From: Nocardia grenadensis NBRC 108939
GTDB taxonomy: Bacteria; Actinomycetota; Actinomycetes; Mycobacteriales; Mycobacteriaceae
DNA: 64,000 bases
Direction: 5' to 3'
NCBI RefSeq assembly: GCF_001613445.1
Contig: NZ_BDCJ01000003.1
Span: forward strand, 496,001-560,000
The position numbers were made by a program, and so were the translations under genes. The first letter of the stretch is position 1, and every line of letters starts with the position of its first letter. Of this stretch, positions 41,588-53,000 are shown piece by piece. The notes beneath the pieces were generated by a model. It worked only from the letters and a program-made list of their open reading frames with translations. It did not search any database and had not been told where the DNA came from.

Positions 41588-44493
41588 CGGCGGCCCGGGT
41601 CGGCGAGGGCTGCGGCGAGCAGTTCGGCCAGATGGCGCGGACGGACGTCGGGGGCGAGCTGGCGGATCTGGGTGCGGCAGCTGAAACCGTCCGCCAGTAC
41701 CTCGGTACCCGGGGCCCGGCCGCCGAGCGCCGGCAGCAGCGCATCCTCCGCGCACGCGACGGAGACCTCGTAATGGCCGCGCTCGAACCCGAAATTACCG
41801 GCCAGACCGCAGCATCCGGCATCGAGCACCTCCACCCGGGTCCCCGTGTACCCGAGCAGCTCACGGTCACGGTCGAGTCCCAGAACGGCGTGCTGATGGC
41901 AATGCGGCTGCACCATGGTCGTGGCGCCCACAGCGGGCGGCATCCACTCCGGCGCGTGCCGGGTCAGTATTTCGGCGAGGGTGTGGGTCTGGGCGGCGAG
42001 GCGGTGTGCGTCCTCGTCACCGTCGAGCAGTTCGGGCAGATCAGCCCGGAAGACCGCGGCGCAGCTAGGTTCCAGTGCGACGATGGGCGTACCCGCGCGC
42101 AGTTGCGGCTCCAGGATGCGCAGGGTGCGGGCCAGGACCCGTTCGGCGGTGGCCAGCTGGCCGGTGGAGATCCAGGTGAGTCCACAGCACACCGTCCGCG
42201 GCGGCACTTCGACCCGGAAACCCGCCGCGTCCAGGACCTGTACCGCCGCCCGGGCGATATCCGGTTCGAAGTTGTTGGTGAAGGTGTCCGGCCACAGCAG
42301 CACGGTGGGCCGGGTATCGGCGGCCGTGGCCGAGCCGTGGAAGGTTTCGGTGAATCGAGCGGAGGCGAAGCGGGGCAGTTCCCGCCGGGGGTCGAGTCCG
42401 CCGGCCCGGGCGACGAGCCGCCGCAGCCCGCGGGCGTGGGTGAGCGCGTTGGCCACGGGCGCGGCGCCGGTGGCCAGCCGGGCCCACAGCGGGATCCAGC
42501 CCATCGAATAGTGGGCCATCGGCCGCGGTCGCCACCGGTAGTGGTGGGCGAGGAACTCGGCTTTGTAGGTCGCCATATCGACATCGACGGGGCAGTCGCT
42601 GCGGCACCCTTTGCACGCCAGACACAGATCGAGGGCGTCGCGGACCTCGGTGGACCGCCAGCCGGCGGTGATCACCTCACCGTTGAGCATTTCGAACAGC
42701 ACCCGGGCCCGCCCACGGGTCGAATGCTCCTCTTCACGGGTCGCCCGGTAGCTGGGGCACATCACGCCGCCACTGTCGCCGCGGCATTTCCCGACGCCCA
42801 CACAGCGCGCGGCGGCCACGCTGAACCGATGGTCGTCGTCCGGAAAGGCGAAATGGGTGGCTGGCTCCCACGGCCGGTACGCGCTGCCCTGCCGCAGATC
42901 CTGATCGAGGCGGTGCGGATCGACCACTTTGCCCGGGTTCATCCGGTTCCGGGGGTCGAAGACCGATTTCACCTGCCGGAATGCCTCGACCAGCCGCTCC
43001 CCGAACATGATGGGCAGCAGCTCGCCGCGGGATTGTCCGTCCCCGTGCTCACCGGACAACGAGCCGCCGTAGGAGACCACCAGCCGTGCGCTGTCCTCGG
43101 CGAACGCGCGGTAGTTCGCGATTCCCGCGGCGGTGCGCAGATCGAACGGAATACGGGTGTGCACACAGCCGTGCCCGAAATGCCCGTACAGCGAGGACGA
43201 TTCGTACCCGAACCGGGTCAGCAACCGATCGAAATCACGCAGATACCCGCCGAGCCGCTCCGGCGGCACCGCGGCGTCCTCCCACCCCTCGTGGGTTTCG
43301 GCCCCGCGCGGCGGATAGGCGGTCGCGCCGAGTCCGGCTTCGCGGGCCGCCCACAGTTCGGCTTCGCGTTGTGGATCGTCCAGCATGGTCGAACGGGCGC
43401 CGGTGCGGCGGCCGAGCTCCTCGGCCATCGCGCATGCCCGGCGGTCGGCCTCGTCCCGGTCGTCGGCGTCGAACTGCACCATCAGGTACGCGGACCCGTC
43501 CGGCAGTTGCCGTAGCGCGGGTTCGGCGAGATGGCGGGTGTGCTCGAGCTGGATCAAGCGGTGATCGAGGCCTTCGAGGGCGGCCGGCCGGTGCGCCAGG
43601 ATCATCGGTACCGCGTCCGCGGCGCGGTAGATATCCTCGAAGCCGAGCACGGTCAGTGCCGTCGCCGGCGGGCGCGGTACCAGCGCGATCTCCGCACGCA
43701 GCACGCTTACCAGTGTGCTCTCGCTCCCGACCAAGAGTTTGGCCAGGTCGAAGCCGTATTCCGGGAGAAGCGAATCCAGGTTGTACCCCGAGACCCGGCG
43801 CGGGATCCGGGGATACTTCGCGCGGATATCGGCGGCGTAGTCCGCGGCGATGGTGTGCAGCCGCGCCACCAGGTCACCGGCGCGCGGATCATCGGTTTCC
43901 ACGGCGTCGCCGGGGCCGACCCAGGCGCGGAAGCCGTCGTAGGTGCGAATTTCAAGACGCCGTACGGCATCGACGGTTTTGCCGTAGGCCTGCGCGGTGG
44001 AGCCGCAGGAGTTGTTGCCGATCATGCCGCCGAGGGTGCAGCTGACATGGGTCGAGGGTTTCGGCCCGACCATCAGGCCGGTCTCCGCGAGTTGGGTGTT
44101 GAGCCGGTCCAGCGCGATACCCGGTTCGATCACGACCGTGCCGGCGTCCCGGTCCATCGACACCACCCGGGTGCAGTACTTGCTCCAGTCGATGACCACG
44201 GCGGTATTACAACTCTGGCCGGCCAGGCTGGTGCCACCACCGCGCGAGACCACCGGCACATCGTGGGCACTGCAGACACCGATCGCGAGGGCGGCGTCCT
44301 CGGGCGTGCGTGGCACCACCACACCGATCGGGACCGCACGATAGTTGGAGGCGTCGGTGGAGTAGGCCGCGCGACTACCGGAGTCGAACCGCACCTCCCC
44401 GGCCACCCGCTCGGTGAGCTCGGTGCGCAACGCGTCCAGCGGCCACTCGGTACGTACACGCGGCTGCCGGTCAGTGGTGTCCGAACCTGTCAT
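41584..44493 (-). CDS. FAD-linked oxidoreductase with Fe-S/CCG domains (D-lactate dehydrogenase-like fusion)
   Basis: 969 residues. N-terminal FAD-binding PCMH domain: VPVVSRGGGTSLAGQSCNTAVVIDWSKY, GPKPSTHVSCTLGGMIGNNSCGS; a GlcD-type C domain with GHFGHGCVHTRIPFD and SLSGEHGDGQSRGE; then a ferredoxin part with CVGVGKCRG...CPSYRATREEEHSTRGRAR and CLACKGCRSDCPVDVD; then CCG repeats (CCGLTWISTG, CCGLAGNFGFERGHYE). This GlcD-GlpC-like fusion oxidises a 2-hydroxy acid and reduces the quinone pool. ATG 44493 has GGGAGG 12 bases upstream; the frame is open to 44565. It leads the operon with the enolase-like enzyme, which may feed it a hydroxy acid. Confidence 0.85.
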   Translation of the reverse strand: MTGSDTTDRQPRVRTEWPLDALRTELTERVAGEVRFDSGSRAAYSTDASNYRAVPIGVVVPRTPEDAALAIGVCSAHDVPVVSRGGGTSLAGQSCNTAVVIDWSKYCTRVVSMDRDAGTVVIEPGIALDRLNTQLAETGLMVGPKPSTHVSCTLGGMIGNNSCGSTAQAYGKTVDAVRRLEIRTYDGFRAWVGPGDAVETDDPRAGDLVARLHTIAADYAADIRAKYPRIPRRVSGYNLDSLLPEYGFDLAKLLVGSESTLVSVLRAEIALVPRPPATALTVLGFEDIYRAADAVPMILAHRPAALEGLDHRLIQLEHTRHLAEPALRQLPDGSAYLMVQFDADDRDEADRRACAMAEELGRRTGARSTMLDDPQREAELWAAREAGLGATAYPPRGAETHEGWEDAAVPPERLGGYLRDFDRLLTRFGYESSSLYGHFGHGCVHTRIPFDLRTAAGIANYRAFAEDSARLVVSYGGSLSGEHGDGQSRGELLPIMFGERLVEAFRQVKSVFDPRNRMNPGKVVDPHRLDQDLRQGSAYRPWEPATHFAFPDDDHRFSVAAARCVGVGKCRGDSGGVMCPSYRATREEEHSTRGRARVLFEMLNGEVITAGWRSTEVRDALDLCLACKGCRSDCPVDVDMATYKAEFLAHHYRWRPRPMAHYSMGWIPLWARLATGAAPVANALTHARGLRRLVARAGGLDPRRELPRFASARFTETFHGSATAADTRPTVLLWPDTFTNNFEPDIARAAVQVLDAAGFRVEVPPRTVCCGLTWISTGQLATAERVLARTLRILEPQLRAGTPIVALEPSCAAVFRADLPELLDGDEDAHRLAAQTHTLAEILTRHAPEWMPPAVGATTMVQPHCHQHAVLGLDRDRELLGYTGTRVEVLDAGCCGLAGNFGFERGHYEVSVACAEDALLPALGGRAPGTEVLADGFSCRTQIRQLAPDVRPRHLAELLAAALADPGRR

Positions 44494-44630
44494 ATCGAGT
44501 GACGTCCTCCCTGCGAGGGCCGACTCGGAAGTGCGGCGACAGCTCGCGCGTACCCACCGCGGCACCGGCTATTCACATCGCTGCGGAGTGCGGCGCGTGC
44601 GGATGACAGGTTCGCGAGTGGCCCGACCGG

Positions 44631-44990
44631 TCACCCTCCGGTGGTTCGATCCGTATGCCACGACGTCGCCGCCGGGGTCCAGGCCGGTGTCAGCCGGACC
44701 TCCGGCGCCGGCCCGCCCGCCGGCCGCCAGTCCGCACACACCCGTTCGAATCGCTGCCTGAGCTGGGGCAGAATGGGCCCGGTCGGCGTCGCGCGGACGA
44801 CTTCGCTGGTGAGGGCGACCAGTTCACGCTCGAGTGGTGTGGGCAGAGCGCCCAACATATCGCGATGGCGCTGGGCGCGGTCGCGCTCACCGGGTTCGGT
44901 GCCGCGGCCGCGGCCGCCGAGAACCCGGGCGCGGATATGGGCCACGGCCAACTGGGTCGGATGCGTGGCTTGCTCTATGGGTCCGGTCAT
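44631..44990 (-). CDS. Hypothetical protein
   Basis: 119 residues, not recognised. Hydrophilic and probably helical: TQLAVAHIRARVLGGRGRGTEPGERDRAQRHRDMLGALPTPLERELVALTSEVVRATPTGPILPQLRQRFERVCADW. One cysteine. GAGGAACCACC before the ATG and a 20-base gap after the oxidoreductase gene suggest it is translated as part of that operon. Confidence 0.5.
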   Translation of the reverse strand: MTGPIEQATHPTQLAVAHIRARVLGGRGRGTEPGERDRAQRHRDMLGALPTPLERELVALTSEVVRATPTGPILPQLRQRFERVCADWRPAGGPAPEVRLTPAWTPAATSWHTDRTTGG

Positions 44991-45010
44991 GGTGGTTCCT
45001 CGCCGGGTCG

Positions 45011-46507
45011 TCAGATTCCGGGCGTGTTGCCGTAATAGAGCTGATCTTCACGGTAGCCGCCCTGGCCCATACCGATCTCGGTGATGTCGTCGACGAATTC
45101 GATCGCCTCGATCCACTTCACCATCTTGTAGCCGAGCTGGTTCTCCAGGCGCAGCCGGAGGGGCGCGCCGTGTTCGATCGGCAGCGGCGCGCCGTTCATT
45201 TCCATCGCCAGCAGCGCTTGCGGGGCGCGGACAATGGACATGGGGACCGCTTCGTAGAAATAGCCGTAGCGACCACGGCCTTCGGTGAGTGCCTTGTCGT
45301 CCATGGCGTAGAACACCATATGGGTCACCGACGCGGCGGGCCGGACACGATCGATGAGTGCGGTCACCGGTACACCGCCCCATTCGGCGATACCGTTCCA
45401 GCCCTGGATGCAGTTGTGGTTGGTGATCTGGTGGGTGAACCCGAGCCCCGCCAGCTCCGGTAAGGACAGGGTCACCGGGCGGGCGACCAGCCCCCCGACC
45501 GGCAGACGGTAGCTGCGGAACCCGTCGGCGGCCAGCCCCTGGTAATTGTCGTCGGTGGGTGGGTAGCCGTTGACGCGGTGGTATTCGGAGATATCGCTGC
45601 GGCGGTATTGTTGCCGGGAGCTGCCCAGCCGTGACAGCAGATACTCGAACCGGTGCACCACGACACCCAATACCCGCTGCGCCTGCCGCGGCCGCGTGCG
45701 GGAAAAGACTGTGGCCCCGATGTGTACGAGCACCACCGTGACGAGCACCAGGCTGCCGACCACGGTCGCCACCACCGGATCGGCCTCGGCGGAGCCGAGG
45801 AAGATCTTCGCGAACTCACTGGGAACACCGTGCACGGCAACCATGACGACGTGCACCACGATGAATACGGAGAACGCGCACATCCCGAGGAAATGGATGC
45901 TGCGCGCCCCTTGCTTACCGCCGAACAACCGTCCGTATCGGGGAAATCGCGCGAGCACGGCCGGTGACATCCCGGCCCCCGAGGCGATCTGCAACGGTGC
46001 GAGCAGGAACACCACCGCGAAATAGGTCAGCTTCTGAACGGCATCGAACGGCTGGCCGGGAAGCTGCTCCGGAAGCTGGAAGTGCAGGTATGTGCCGACG
46101 TTGCGGATCGCCTCCGGAACGATGCTCCACTGCGTGGGCACCAGATTGTGCCAGTACCCGGAGACGAACATCATCACGATGTACACCGCTCCAGTGACGA
46201 CCCAGAATTGCACCGTGAGGAAATGCCAGTGCCGGCCCAGACCCAGGTTGGCGCGTCCGGGCAGCGCGATCACCGGATGCCAGTGGCGTTCCTCGTCCAG
46301 GGACACCCACGGGCGCCGGTCGGCGGCTCCGTAGTTGTCCCGCGACAGCCGCAACCATTCCCGTCCCGGTGGGCAGCCGTCGCTCCAGTACAGCTTCGGC
46401 ATCGAGGAGAGTACTTCGATACCGGAGCGGATCAGCAGCGTCACGAACAGGATGTTGAGCGCGTGCGTGACCACTACGAAGAGCGGGAACTCCGTCACTG
46501 CATCCAT
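45011..46507 (-). CDS. Molybdopterin oxidoreductase with N-terminal cytochrome b561-like membrane domain
   Basis: 498 residues. The N-terminal half is membrane-bound, with helices around FPLFVVVTHALNILFVTLLIRSGIEVLSSMP, HWHFLTVQFWVVTGAVYIVMMF, FAVVFLLAPLQIASG, IHFLGMCAFSVFIVVHVVMVAVHG and VVGSLVLVTVVLVHIG, several with His as heme ligands. The C-terminal sulfite-oxidase-like Moco domain has the molybdenum-binding Cys in NHNCIQGWNGIAEWGGVP and a MVKWIEAIEF end. It may oxidise or reduce a small substrate with electron transfer to heme b; the substrate is not known. GAGGAGCCCAGA precedes ATG 46507. Confidence 0.85.
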   Translation of the reverse strand: MDAVTEFPLFVVVTHALNILFVTLLIRSGIEVLSSMPKLYWSDGCPPGREWLRLSRDNYGAADRRPWVSLDEERHWHPVIALPGRANLGLGRHWHFLTVQFWVVTGAVYIVMMFVSGYWHNLVPTQWSIVPEAIRNVGTYLHFQLPEQLPGQPFDAVQKLTYFAVVFLLAPLQIASGAGMSPAVLARFPRYGRLFGGKQGARSIHFLGMCAFSVFIVVHVVMVAVHGVPSEFAKIFLGSAEADPVVATVVGSLVLVTVVLVHIGATVFSRTRPRQAQRVLGVVVHRFEYLLSRLGSSRQQYRRSDISEYHRVNGYPPTDDNYQGLAADGFRSYRLPVGGLVARPVTLSLPELAGLGFTHQITNHNCIQGWNGIAEWGGVPVTALIDRVRPAASVTHMVFYAMDDKALTEGRGRYGYFYEAVPMSIVRAPQALLAMEMNGAPLPIEHGAPLRLRLENQLGYKMVKWIEAIEFVDDITEIGMGQGGYREDQLYYGNTPGI

Positions 46508-47069
46508 TCTGGGCTCCTCGTCACTATCGCCGGAACGCCACCCGGGAAATCGGGCAATTGCTACCGACTTCGCATTTCGGATGCGCTGTACCGTGAACCG
46601 CCGCGCAGTAGCCGTATTCCATTATCGCGCACGGCGGCCGTGATTCCATGCCTGCCGAGTGCCGTACCCACACTCCGGACGAAGGCGTTCATGCAGTGCC
46701 GTCCCGGCGCGGCCGGTGAAGAAACAATAATGTGCCGCGCGATCAGTACACCCGAGGGTTATCCCGGCAACCGGCCCGGCGCCCCGTTACGAAAAATCGT
46801 GCTCTAATTCACGATTACCGGTTCTCGGCGCCGAAAGTGTTCACAAGGTGCAATGAATTCCATCGATGGTGTTTATCGCAGCGTGACGGAGTTCGATATT
46901 TTACGGGGACCTCGACATGGTCGATACCGTAAGGACTGGATCCGGTTACGGCATTCGCCGCCGATTCCGGGGCCCGGACAAAGAATCGTGGACGGTAAGC
47001 GAAATTTCGGTCTGTACTCGGGCAAAAACCTCTGCTTACACTGAGGGCGGCCGCTTATGGAGGAGAGCT
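46508..47069. promoter_or_regulatory. AT-richer promoter region before the NRPS gene
   Basis: A 562-base gap between the molybdopterin oxidoreductase (reading left) and NRPS gene (reading right), more AT-rich than its surroundings. AATCGTG and CACGATT form perfect 7-base arms around CTCTAATT (46795-46816), a possible operator. A 63-codon frame at 46853 has no ribosome site or similarity. TACACT at about 47036 could be a -10 box, but no good -35 is seen. Confidence 0.45.
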
Positions 47070-50000
47070 ATGGACCGCTCGGACCCCAATTTCGAGCCAG
47101 GATCGGGCGGAAACGGGACGGCCTGGTCCGGGACTACGGTCGGGAATCCCGTTCCCCTGTCCGCCGGGCAGCGGGGATTGTGGCTCGCGCAGCAGCTGCG
47201 CCCGGATGTCCCGATATCCGAAGCGCAGTACATAGAACTACACGGCGACCTCGATATCGAGCTACTGCGCCGCAGTCTGCTTCGAGCCGGACACGAATTC
47301 CAATCCGGGTATATGCGCCTGGTCGAGAACGACGGCGAACCGCAGCAGCTGTACGACCCATATCTGGAGTCGACGGGACCGGTCCTCGATATGCGGGGCG
47401 AACCGGATCCGATGGCGGCGGGTCTGCAGTGGATGCGCCGCGAATACACTGCACCACTCGATATCGTCCGGGACCGCTTGTTCGCCGGAGCACTGTTACA
47501 GGTCGGCGACAGGCATTACCTGTGGTACAACCGGGTTCACCATGTCGCGCTGGACGGCTACGGCGCGATGACCATGGTGAACCGGGTCGCGGCACTGTAC
47601 ACCGCGGCCGTGCGGGATGGGACCGCGGACCATGGCACGCCGGCGGAGCCGTGCCGGGCGGCGGACCTGCGCACGCTGTACGAAGCGGACCGCAGCTACC
47701 GGGAGTCGAAGCGGTTCACCGATGACCGCGCGTATTGGCTGGAGCGGCTCGCCGGTGCCGTGGAGGGATCGAGTCTCGCGACCGGTTCCGCGCCCGCGTG
47801 CGCGGAAAGTGTGGCCGTGCTCGGCGAACTGGCGCCGGCCACGGTGGCCCGGATAGACCGGTCCGCGACAGCGCTGGCCGCGAGCCCGGCCGCCGTGGTG
47901 ATCGCCGCCTTCGGGTGCTACCTGGCCCGGATGACCGGCCGGGACGACGTGCTGGTCGATATCCCGGTATCGGGGCGCACCACCGCCGTACTGCGGCGCT
48001 CCGGGGGCGTGTTCGTCAATGTCGCACCGTTCCCGATCGAGCTCGGCGACGGGGAAACGGTGGCGACCCTGGTGCGGCACGTGCAGTCCGACCTGATCGG
48101 CGCCCTGCGGCACCAGCGCTGCGGCCTCTACGATATCCGCGCCGCCGCCGGAAGCGACGGCCAGCGCCTTTTCGCCGGCCCGATGGTGAACGTCATGTTC
48201 TTCCCCCAGAAGATACGGTTCGGGCCGGTCACCGGGGAATTCCATATCCTCAGTTCCGGCCCGGTCGACGATCTGCTGGTCGATCTCTACCAGACCGGCG
48301 ATCCACCGCGGACGATCCTGCACTTCATGGCCAACCCCGACCTCTATACCGAAGCCGAACTGGCGGCACACCGGACCGGATTCGCGCGGTTCCTGGATGC
48401 CTTCGCGGCCGCCGGGCCGGACACCGGCCTCGGGCAGGTCCACCCCGACAGCGCCCGCAGCGGCGCCCGGATCCGGCGCCGGCGCGAAACCCTCGCGTTC
48501 TGGCAGGCCACGCTCGCCGACCTACCGGAGGAGTTGCCGCTACCGTTCGATCGGCCACGGCCGGCAGTGGCGTCGGACCGGCGCGGGACCCGCCGGTCCG
48601 CAGTGGACACGGGCCTGGCCGACGCGCTCGAAGGACTCGCACGGGACCGTGGTACATCGTTGTCCACGGTGGTCCGTGCCGCGACGGCGGTGCTGCTCGC
48701 CCGGTTGAGCGGTTCCGGTGATATCGCGATCGGCGCCCCGGTGGCCCGGTGTGGTGCCGTCACACCGAACGGTGCGGACCGGGAGTTCGCCGATGCGGTG
48801 GTATTGCGGACCGAGATAGATCCCGATGAATCGTTCACCGGGCTCGTCGACCGCGTTTCGCGGGTCGAGGCCACCGCCTTCGACCACGCCGAAATCCCGT
48901 TCGAGCGGCTGGTCGAGGAGCTGCGCCCACCTCGCTCACCGGCCCGGCATCCGCTGTTCCAGGTGATGGTGGCGTGCGGGCGCCCACCGCACGTGGGGCC
49001 GGACGCGAGCGACCCGGATACCGGGGTGACGGGTCTTCCCGATGCACCCGGGCCGGATCTGCGGGTCGCGGTATCCGCCACCGGCCCGGCCGGATCGACC
49101 GTCACGGTCGATTACTCGGCGGACCTGTTCGATCCGGGCACGGTCGACTCCCTGATCGACCGATGGATCCGGATACTGCGAGCGGTGACCGCCGAGCCGG
49201 AAGCCGCGGTGGGATCGGTGGACATACTCGATGCCGACGAACGCGCGGAATTGCTGACCCGGTCCGGTCCCGGCGCCCCGGCTCCCCGTACCTTCGCCGA
49301 ACTGCTGGCCGCGGCCGCCGCCCGGGACCCCGGCGCGCCGGCGCTCGTATTCGGCGATACCCGGCTCGACTACCGGGAGCTGAACGAGCGCTCCAACCAT
49401 TGGGCGCGGGTACTCATCGAGCGGGGCGCGGGGCCGGAAAGCGTGGTCGCCGTGGCGATGCCGCGCTCCGCCGACTCCGTGCTCGCCCTGTGGGCGGTGG
49501 CGAAGTCCGGCGCCGCGTTCCTCCCGATCGATCCGTCGTATCCGGCTGCCCGGATCGCCCATATGGTCGCCGACTCCGGGACCACACTCGGTCTCACGGT
49601 CGGCGGGGTGCGCGAGAAACTACCCGGAACCGTCGACTGGCTGCTACCCGGCGCCCACGACCCGCCCGGCGACGCCCGGCCGGTCACCGACCACGACCGG
49701 ACCACCGGGCTGCGGCCCGCGCATCCGGCCTACCTGATCTACACCTCCGGTTCCACCGGCACGCCGAAAGGCGTGACCGTGACCCATGCCGGGCTGTCCG
49801 CCCTCGCTGCCGAACAGCGCGAACGCTATACGGTCACCGGAGATTCGCGCACCCTGCACCTCGCCTCACCGAGCTTCGATGCCTCGGTCTGGGAATTACT
49901 TCTCGCGGTGGGCGCCGGCGCCACGATGGTCATCGCCGAAACCGGTACCTACGGCGGCGCGGAGCTCGCCGATCTGATACGCCGTGAGCGGGTGACGCAT

Positions 50001-53000
50001 GCGGTGGCGACCCCGGCGGCACTGGCCTCGGTGGACCCGGCCGGGCTGGACTGCCTGCGCGTCGTCGTTGCCGCGGGTGACGCCTGCCCGCCGGAGCTGG
50101 TGCGGCGCTGGGCTGTCGGGGGACGCGAGTTCTTCGACGCCTACGGGCCGACCGAGGTCACGATCATGGCGAACCACAGCGCCCCGTTGGCGCCGGGCGA
50201 TCCGATCACCATCGGCGGTCCGATCCGTGGTGCCACGGAATGGGTACTGGACCGGCGGCTGGAACCCGTCCCGGTGGGCGTGGCCGGTGAGTTGTACGTC
50301 GCGGGCGCGCTGCTCGCCCGCGGCTATCACCATCGACCGGGCGCGACCGCCGCGCACTTCGTCGCCTGCCCGTGGGAGCCCGGTCGGCGAATGTACCGCA
50401 CCGGGGATATGGTCCGCTGGACCGCCGACGGCGCCATCCAGTATCTGGGTCGCTCGGATTTCCAGGTCGAGATCCGGGGTGTGCGGATCGAACTCGGCGA
50501 GATCGATACCGCCCTGACGGCCTGTGAGTCCGTCGCCTTCGCCGTCACCGTCGGCCACCGCACCGGCTCCGGGACCGCCGCGCTGGCCTCCTACGTCGTA
50601 CCCGCACCCGATCATTCGATCGATATCGCGTTCCTGACCGAACACCTGCGCGGCCTGCTACCGACCTATATGGTCCCGCCCTCGATCACGGTGCTCGAGC
50701 ATATTCCGCTCACACCGGCGGGCAAACTGGACCGCAAGGCGCTCCCGGAGCCCGTCGTCACCGGCACCGCGCCGTTCCGGCCGCCCGGGACCCCGGTCGA
50801 ACGGACCATCGCACGAGTTTTCGCCGAGGTGCTCGGCCTCGGCACGGTCGGTCTCGACGATTCCTTCTTCGCGCTCGGCGGCGACAGCCTGACAGCGACG
50901 CGGGTCGCCGCCCGGCTCGGGACCGCACTGGGTGCCGAGATCCCGGTGCGATTGCTCTTCGAGGCGCCACGGGTGTCCGAACTGGCCACCCACGTGGAAG
51001 GGCAGATGCGTGCGGGGCGGCAACGCCCGCCGCTGGTCGCCGGACCCCGGCCCGGCCTCGTGCCCCTGGCACCCGCCCAGCAGCGAATGTGGTTCTTCAA
51101 CCAGTACGACACCGCTTCCGGTGCCTACAACATGCCGATCGCGGTCCGGCTGCGGGGCGAACTCGACCTCGGCGCCCTGCGCGCGGCGATGGCCGACGTC
51201 TTGGGCAGACACGAATCACTGCGGACGCGTTATCCCGAAAAGGACGGAACACTGACCCAGGTGGTCGAACCGGTCGGCGCCGTCGATGCCGAGCTGAGTC
51301 CGGTACCGGTCGGGCCGGACCGGGTGGTCGCCGCGATCACCGCATTCGTCCACGAAGGCTTCGACGTGAGCGCCCGGGTACCGGTGCGTACCCGGTTGTT
51401 CCGCGTAACCGGGGGTGCGGAGACAGAGTACGTGCTGGCCGTGGTGGTGCACCATATCGCCGCGGACGGTTTCTCGATGGCGCCGCTGGCCCGCGATGTG
51501 ACGATCGCGTATGCCGCCCGGGCCCGTGGCCAGGCGCCGTCGTGGCCGCCGCTGCCCGTCCAGTACGCCGACTACGCCCTGTGGCAGCGCGCTGTCCTGG
51601 GCGACCCCGGCGACCCCGGATCGCTGAGCGCCCGGCAGATCCGGTACTGGACGGAAACGCTCGCCGATCTACCGGAAGAGCTGCGCCTGCCATTCGACCG
51701 ACCGCGGCCGGCGGTGCGGTCCAACCGGGGTGCGAGCCACCGGTTCGGCTTGGGCACGGATCTGGTGGCGAAGCTGCGTGTGTTCGCCCGCGACCGCAGC
51801 TCGTCGTTGTTCATGGTGATCCACGCCGCGCTCGCGGCGACCCTCGCCCGGTCGAGCGGTTCCGGCGATATCGCGATCGGGACGCCGGTGGCCGGGCGAG
51901 GTGCCGCCGTCCTCGACGATGTGATCGGAATGTTCGTCAATACCGTGGTCCTGCGCACGGATGTCGATCTCGCCGAGCCGTTCACCGCTTTTCTCGATCG
52001 GGTCGAGCGGATCGATCTGGCCGCGTTCGGTAACGCCGACGTTCCCTTCGAACAATTGGTGGACGAGCTCGCTCCGGAGCGTTCGCAGTCGCGGCATCCG
52101 CTGTTCCAGGTGCTGCTGGCCTTCCAGAATCTGGCCCGCGCCGAACTGCAACTACCCGGGCTGGACGTCTCGGTGCTCGATCTGCCCGAGGATGTGTCCC
52201 GGTTCGATCTGCAACTGATGCTGGCCGACGACGAGGGCGGTGGGCTGGCGGTGACCGTCACCTACTCGACGGAGCTGTTCGAGGCGCGCACGGTGGAATC
52301 CCTGGTGCGCCGATGGGTGCGGATACTGGACGCGGTGGCGGTCGATCCGGTGGTTCCTCTGGGATCGATCGAGGTACTCGGGCCCGCCGAGCAGGCCGAT
52401 CTGCTCACGCGTTCCGGTCCGCCCGGTGTCGCGCACCGCACCCTGGCCGAATTGCTGGCCGCCGGCGCCGTCCGGGATCCCGCGGCGACCGCGCTCGTCT
52501 TCGACGGTGCCCACATCGATTATCGGGAACTGGGCGACCGCAGCCGCCGAACGGCCGGGATGCTCATCCGGCGGGGTGTCGGTCCGGGTGACATCGTCGC
52601 GGTGGCCATGCCACGGTCCGCGGATTTCGTTCTCGCGGTGTGCGCGGTGGCCGCGTCCGGTGCCGCGTTCCTGCCGATCGACCCGGCCTATCCGGCGGCC
52701 CGGATCACCCATATGATCACCGATTCCGGCGCCGTACTCGGTCTGACGATCGCCTCGGCACGCGACCGGCTCCCCGGCACCATCGACTGGCTGACACCGG
52801 CTGACATCCCGGTGGGGGACGGCGATGCCGGGCCGATCTCCGATGCCGACCGGGTGCGCCCACTGCGTCTGGACGATCTCGCCTATGTCATCTACACCTC
52901 CGGGTCGACCGGCGTGCCGAAAGCCGTCGCGGTGGGGCACCGCGGGCTGGCCGGCTGCGCGACCGAGCACCATGAGGGCCTGCACATCGGGCCCGGCTCG

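Noticed and set aside
46853..47044. 63-codon frame in the NRPS promoter region
   Set aside because: No ribosome site, no similarity, and irregular codon use; more likely part of the leader or promoter.
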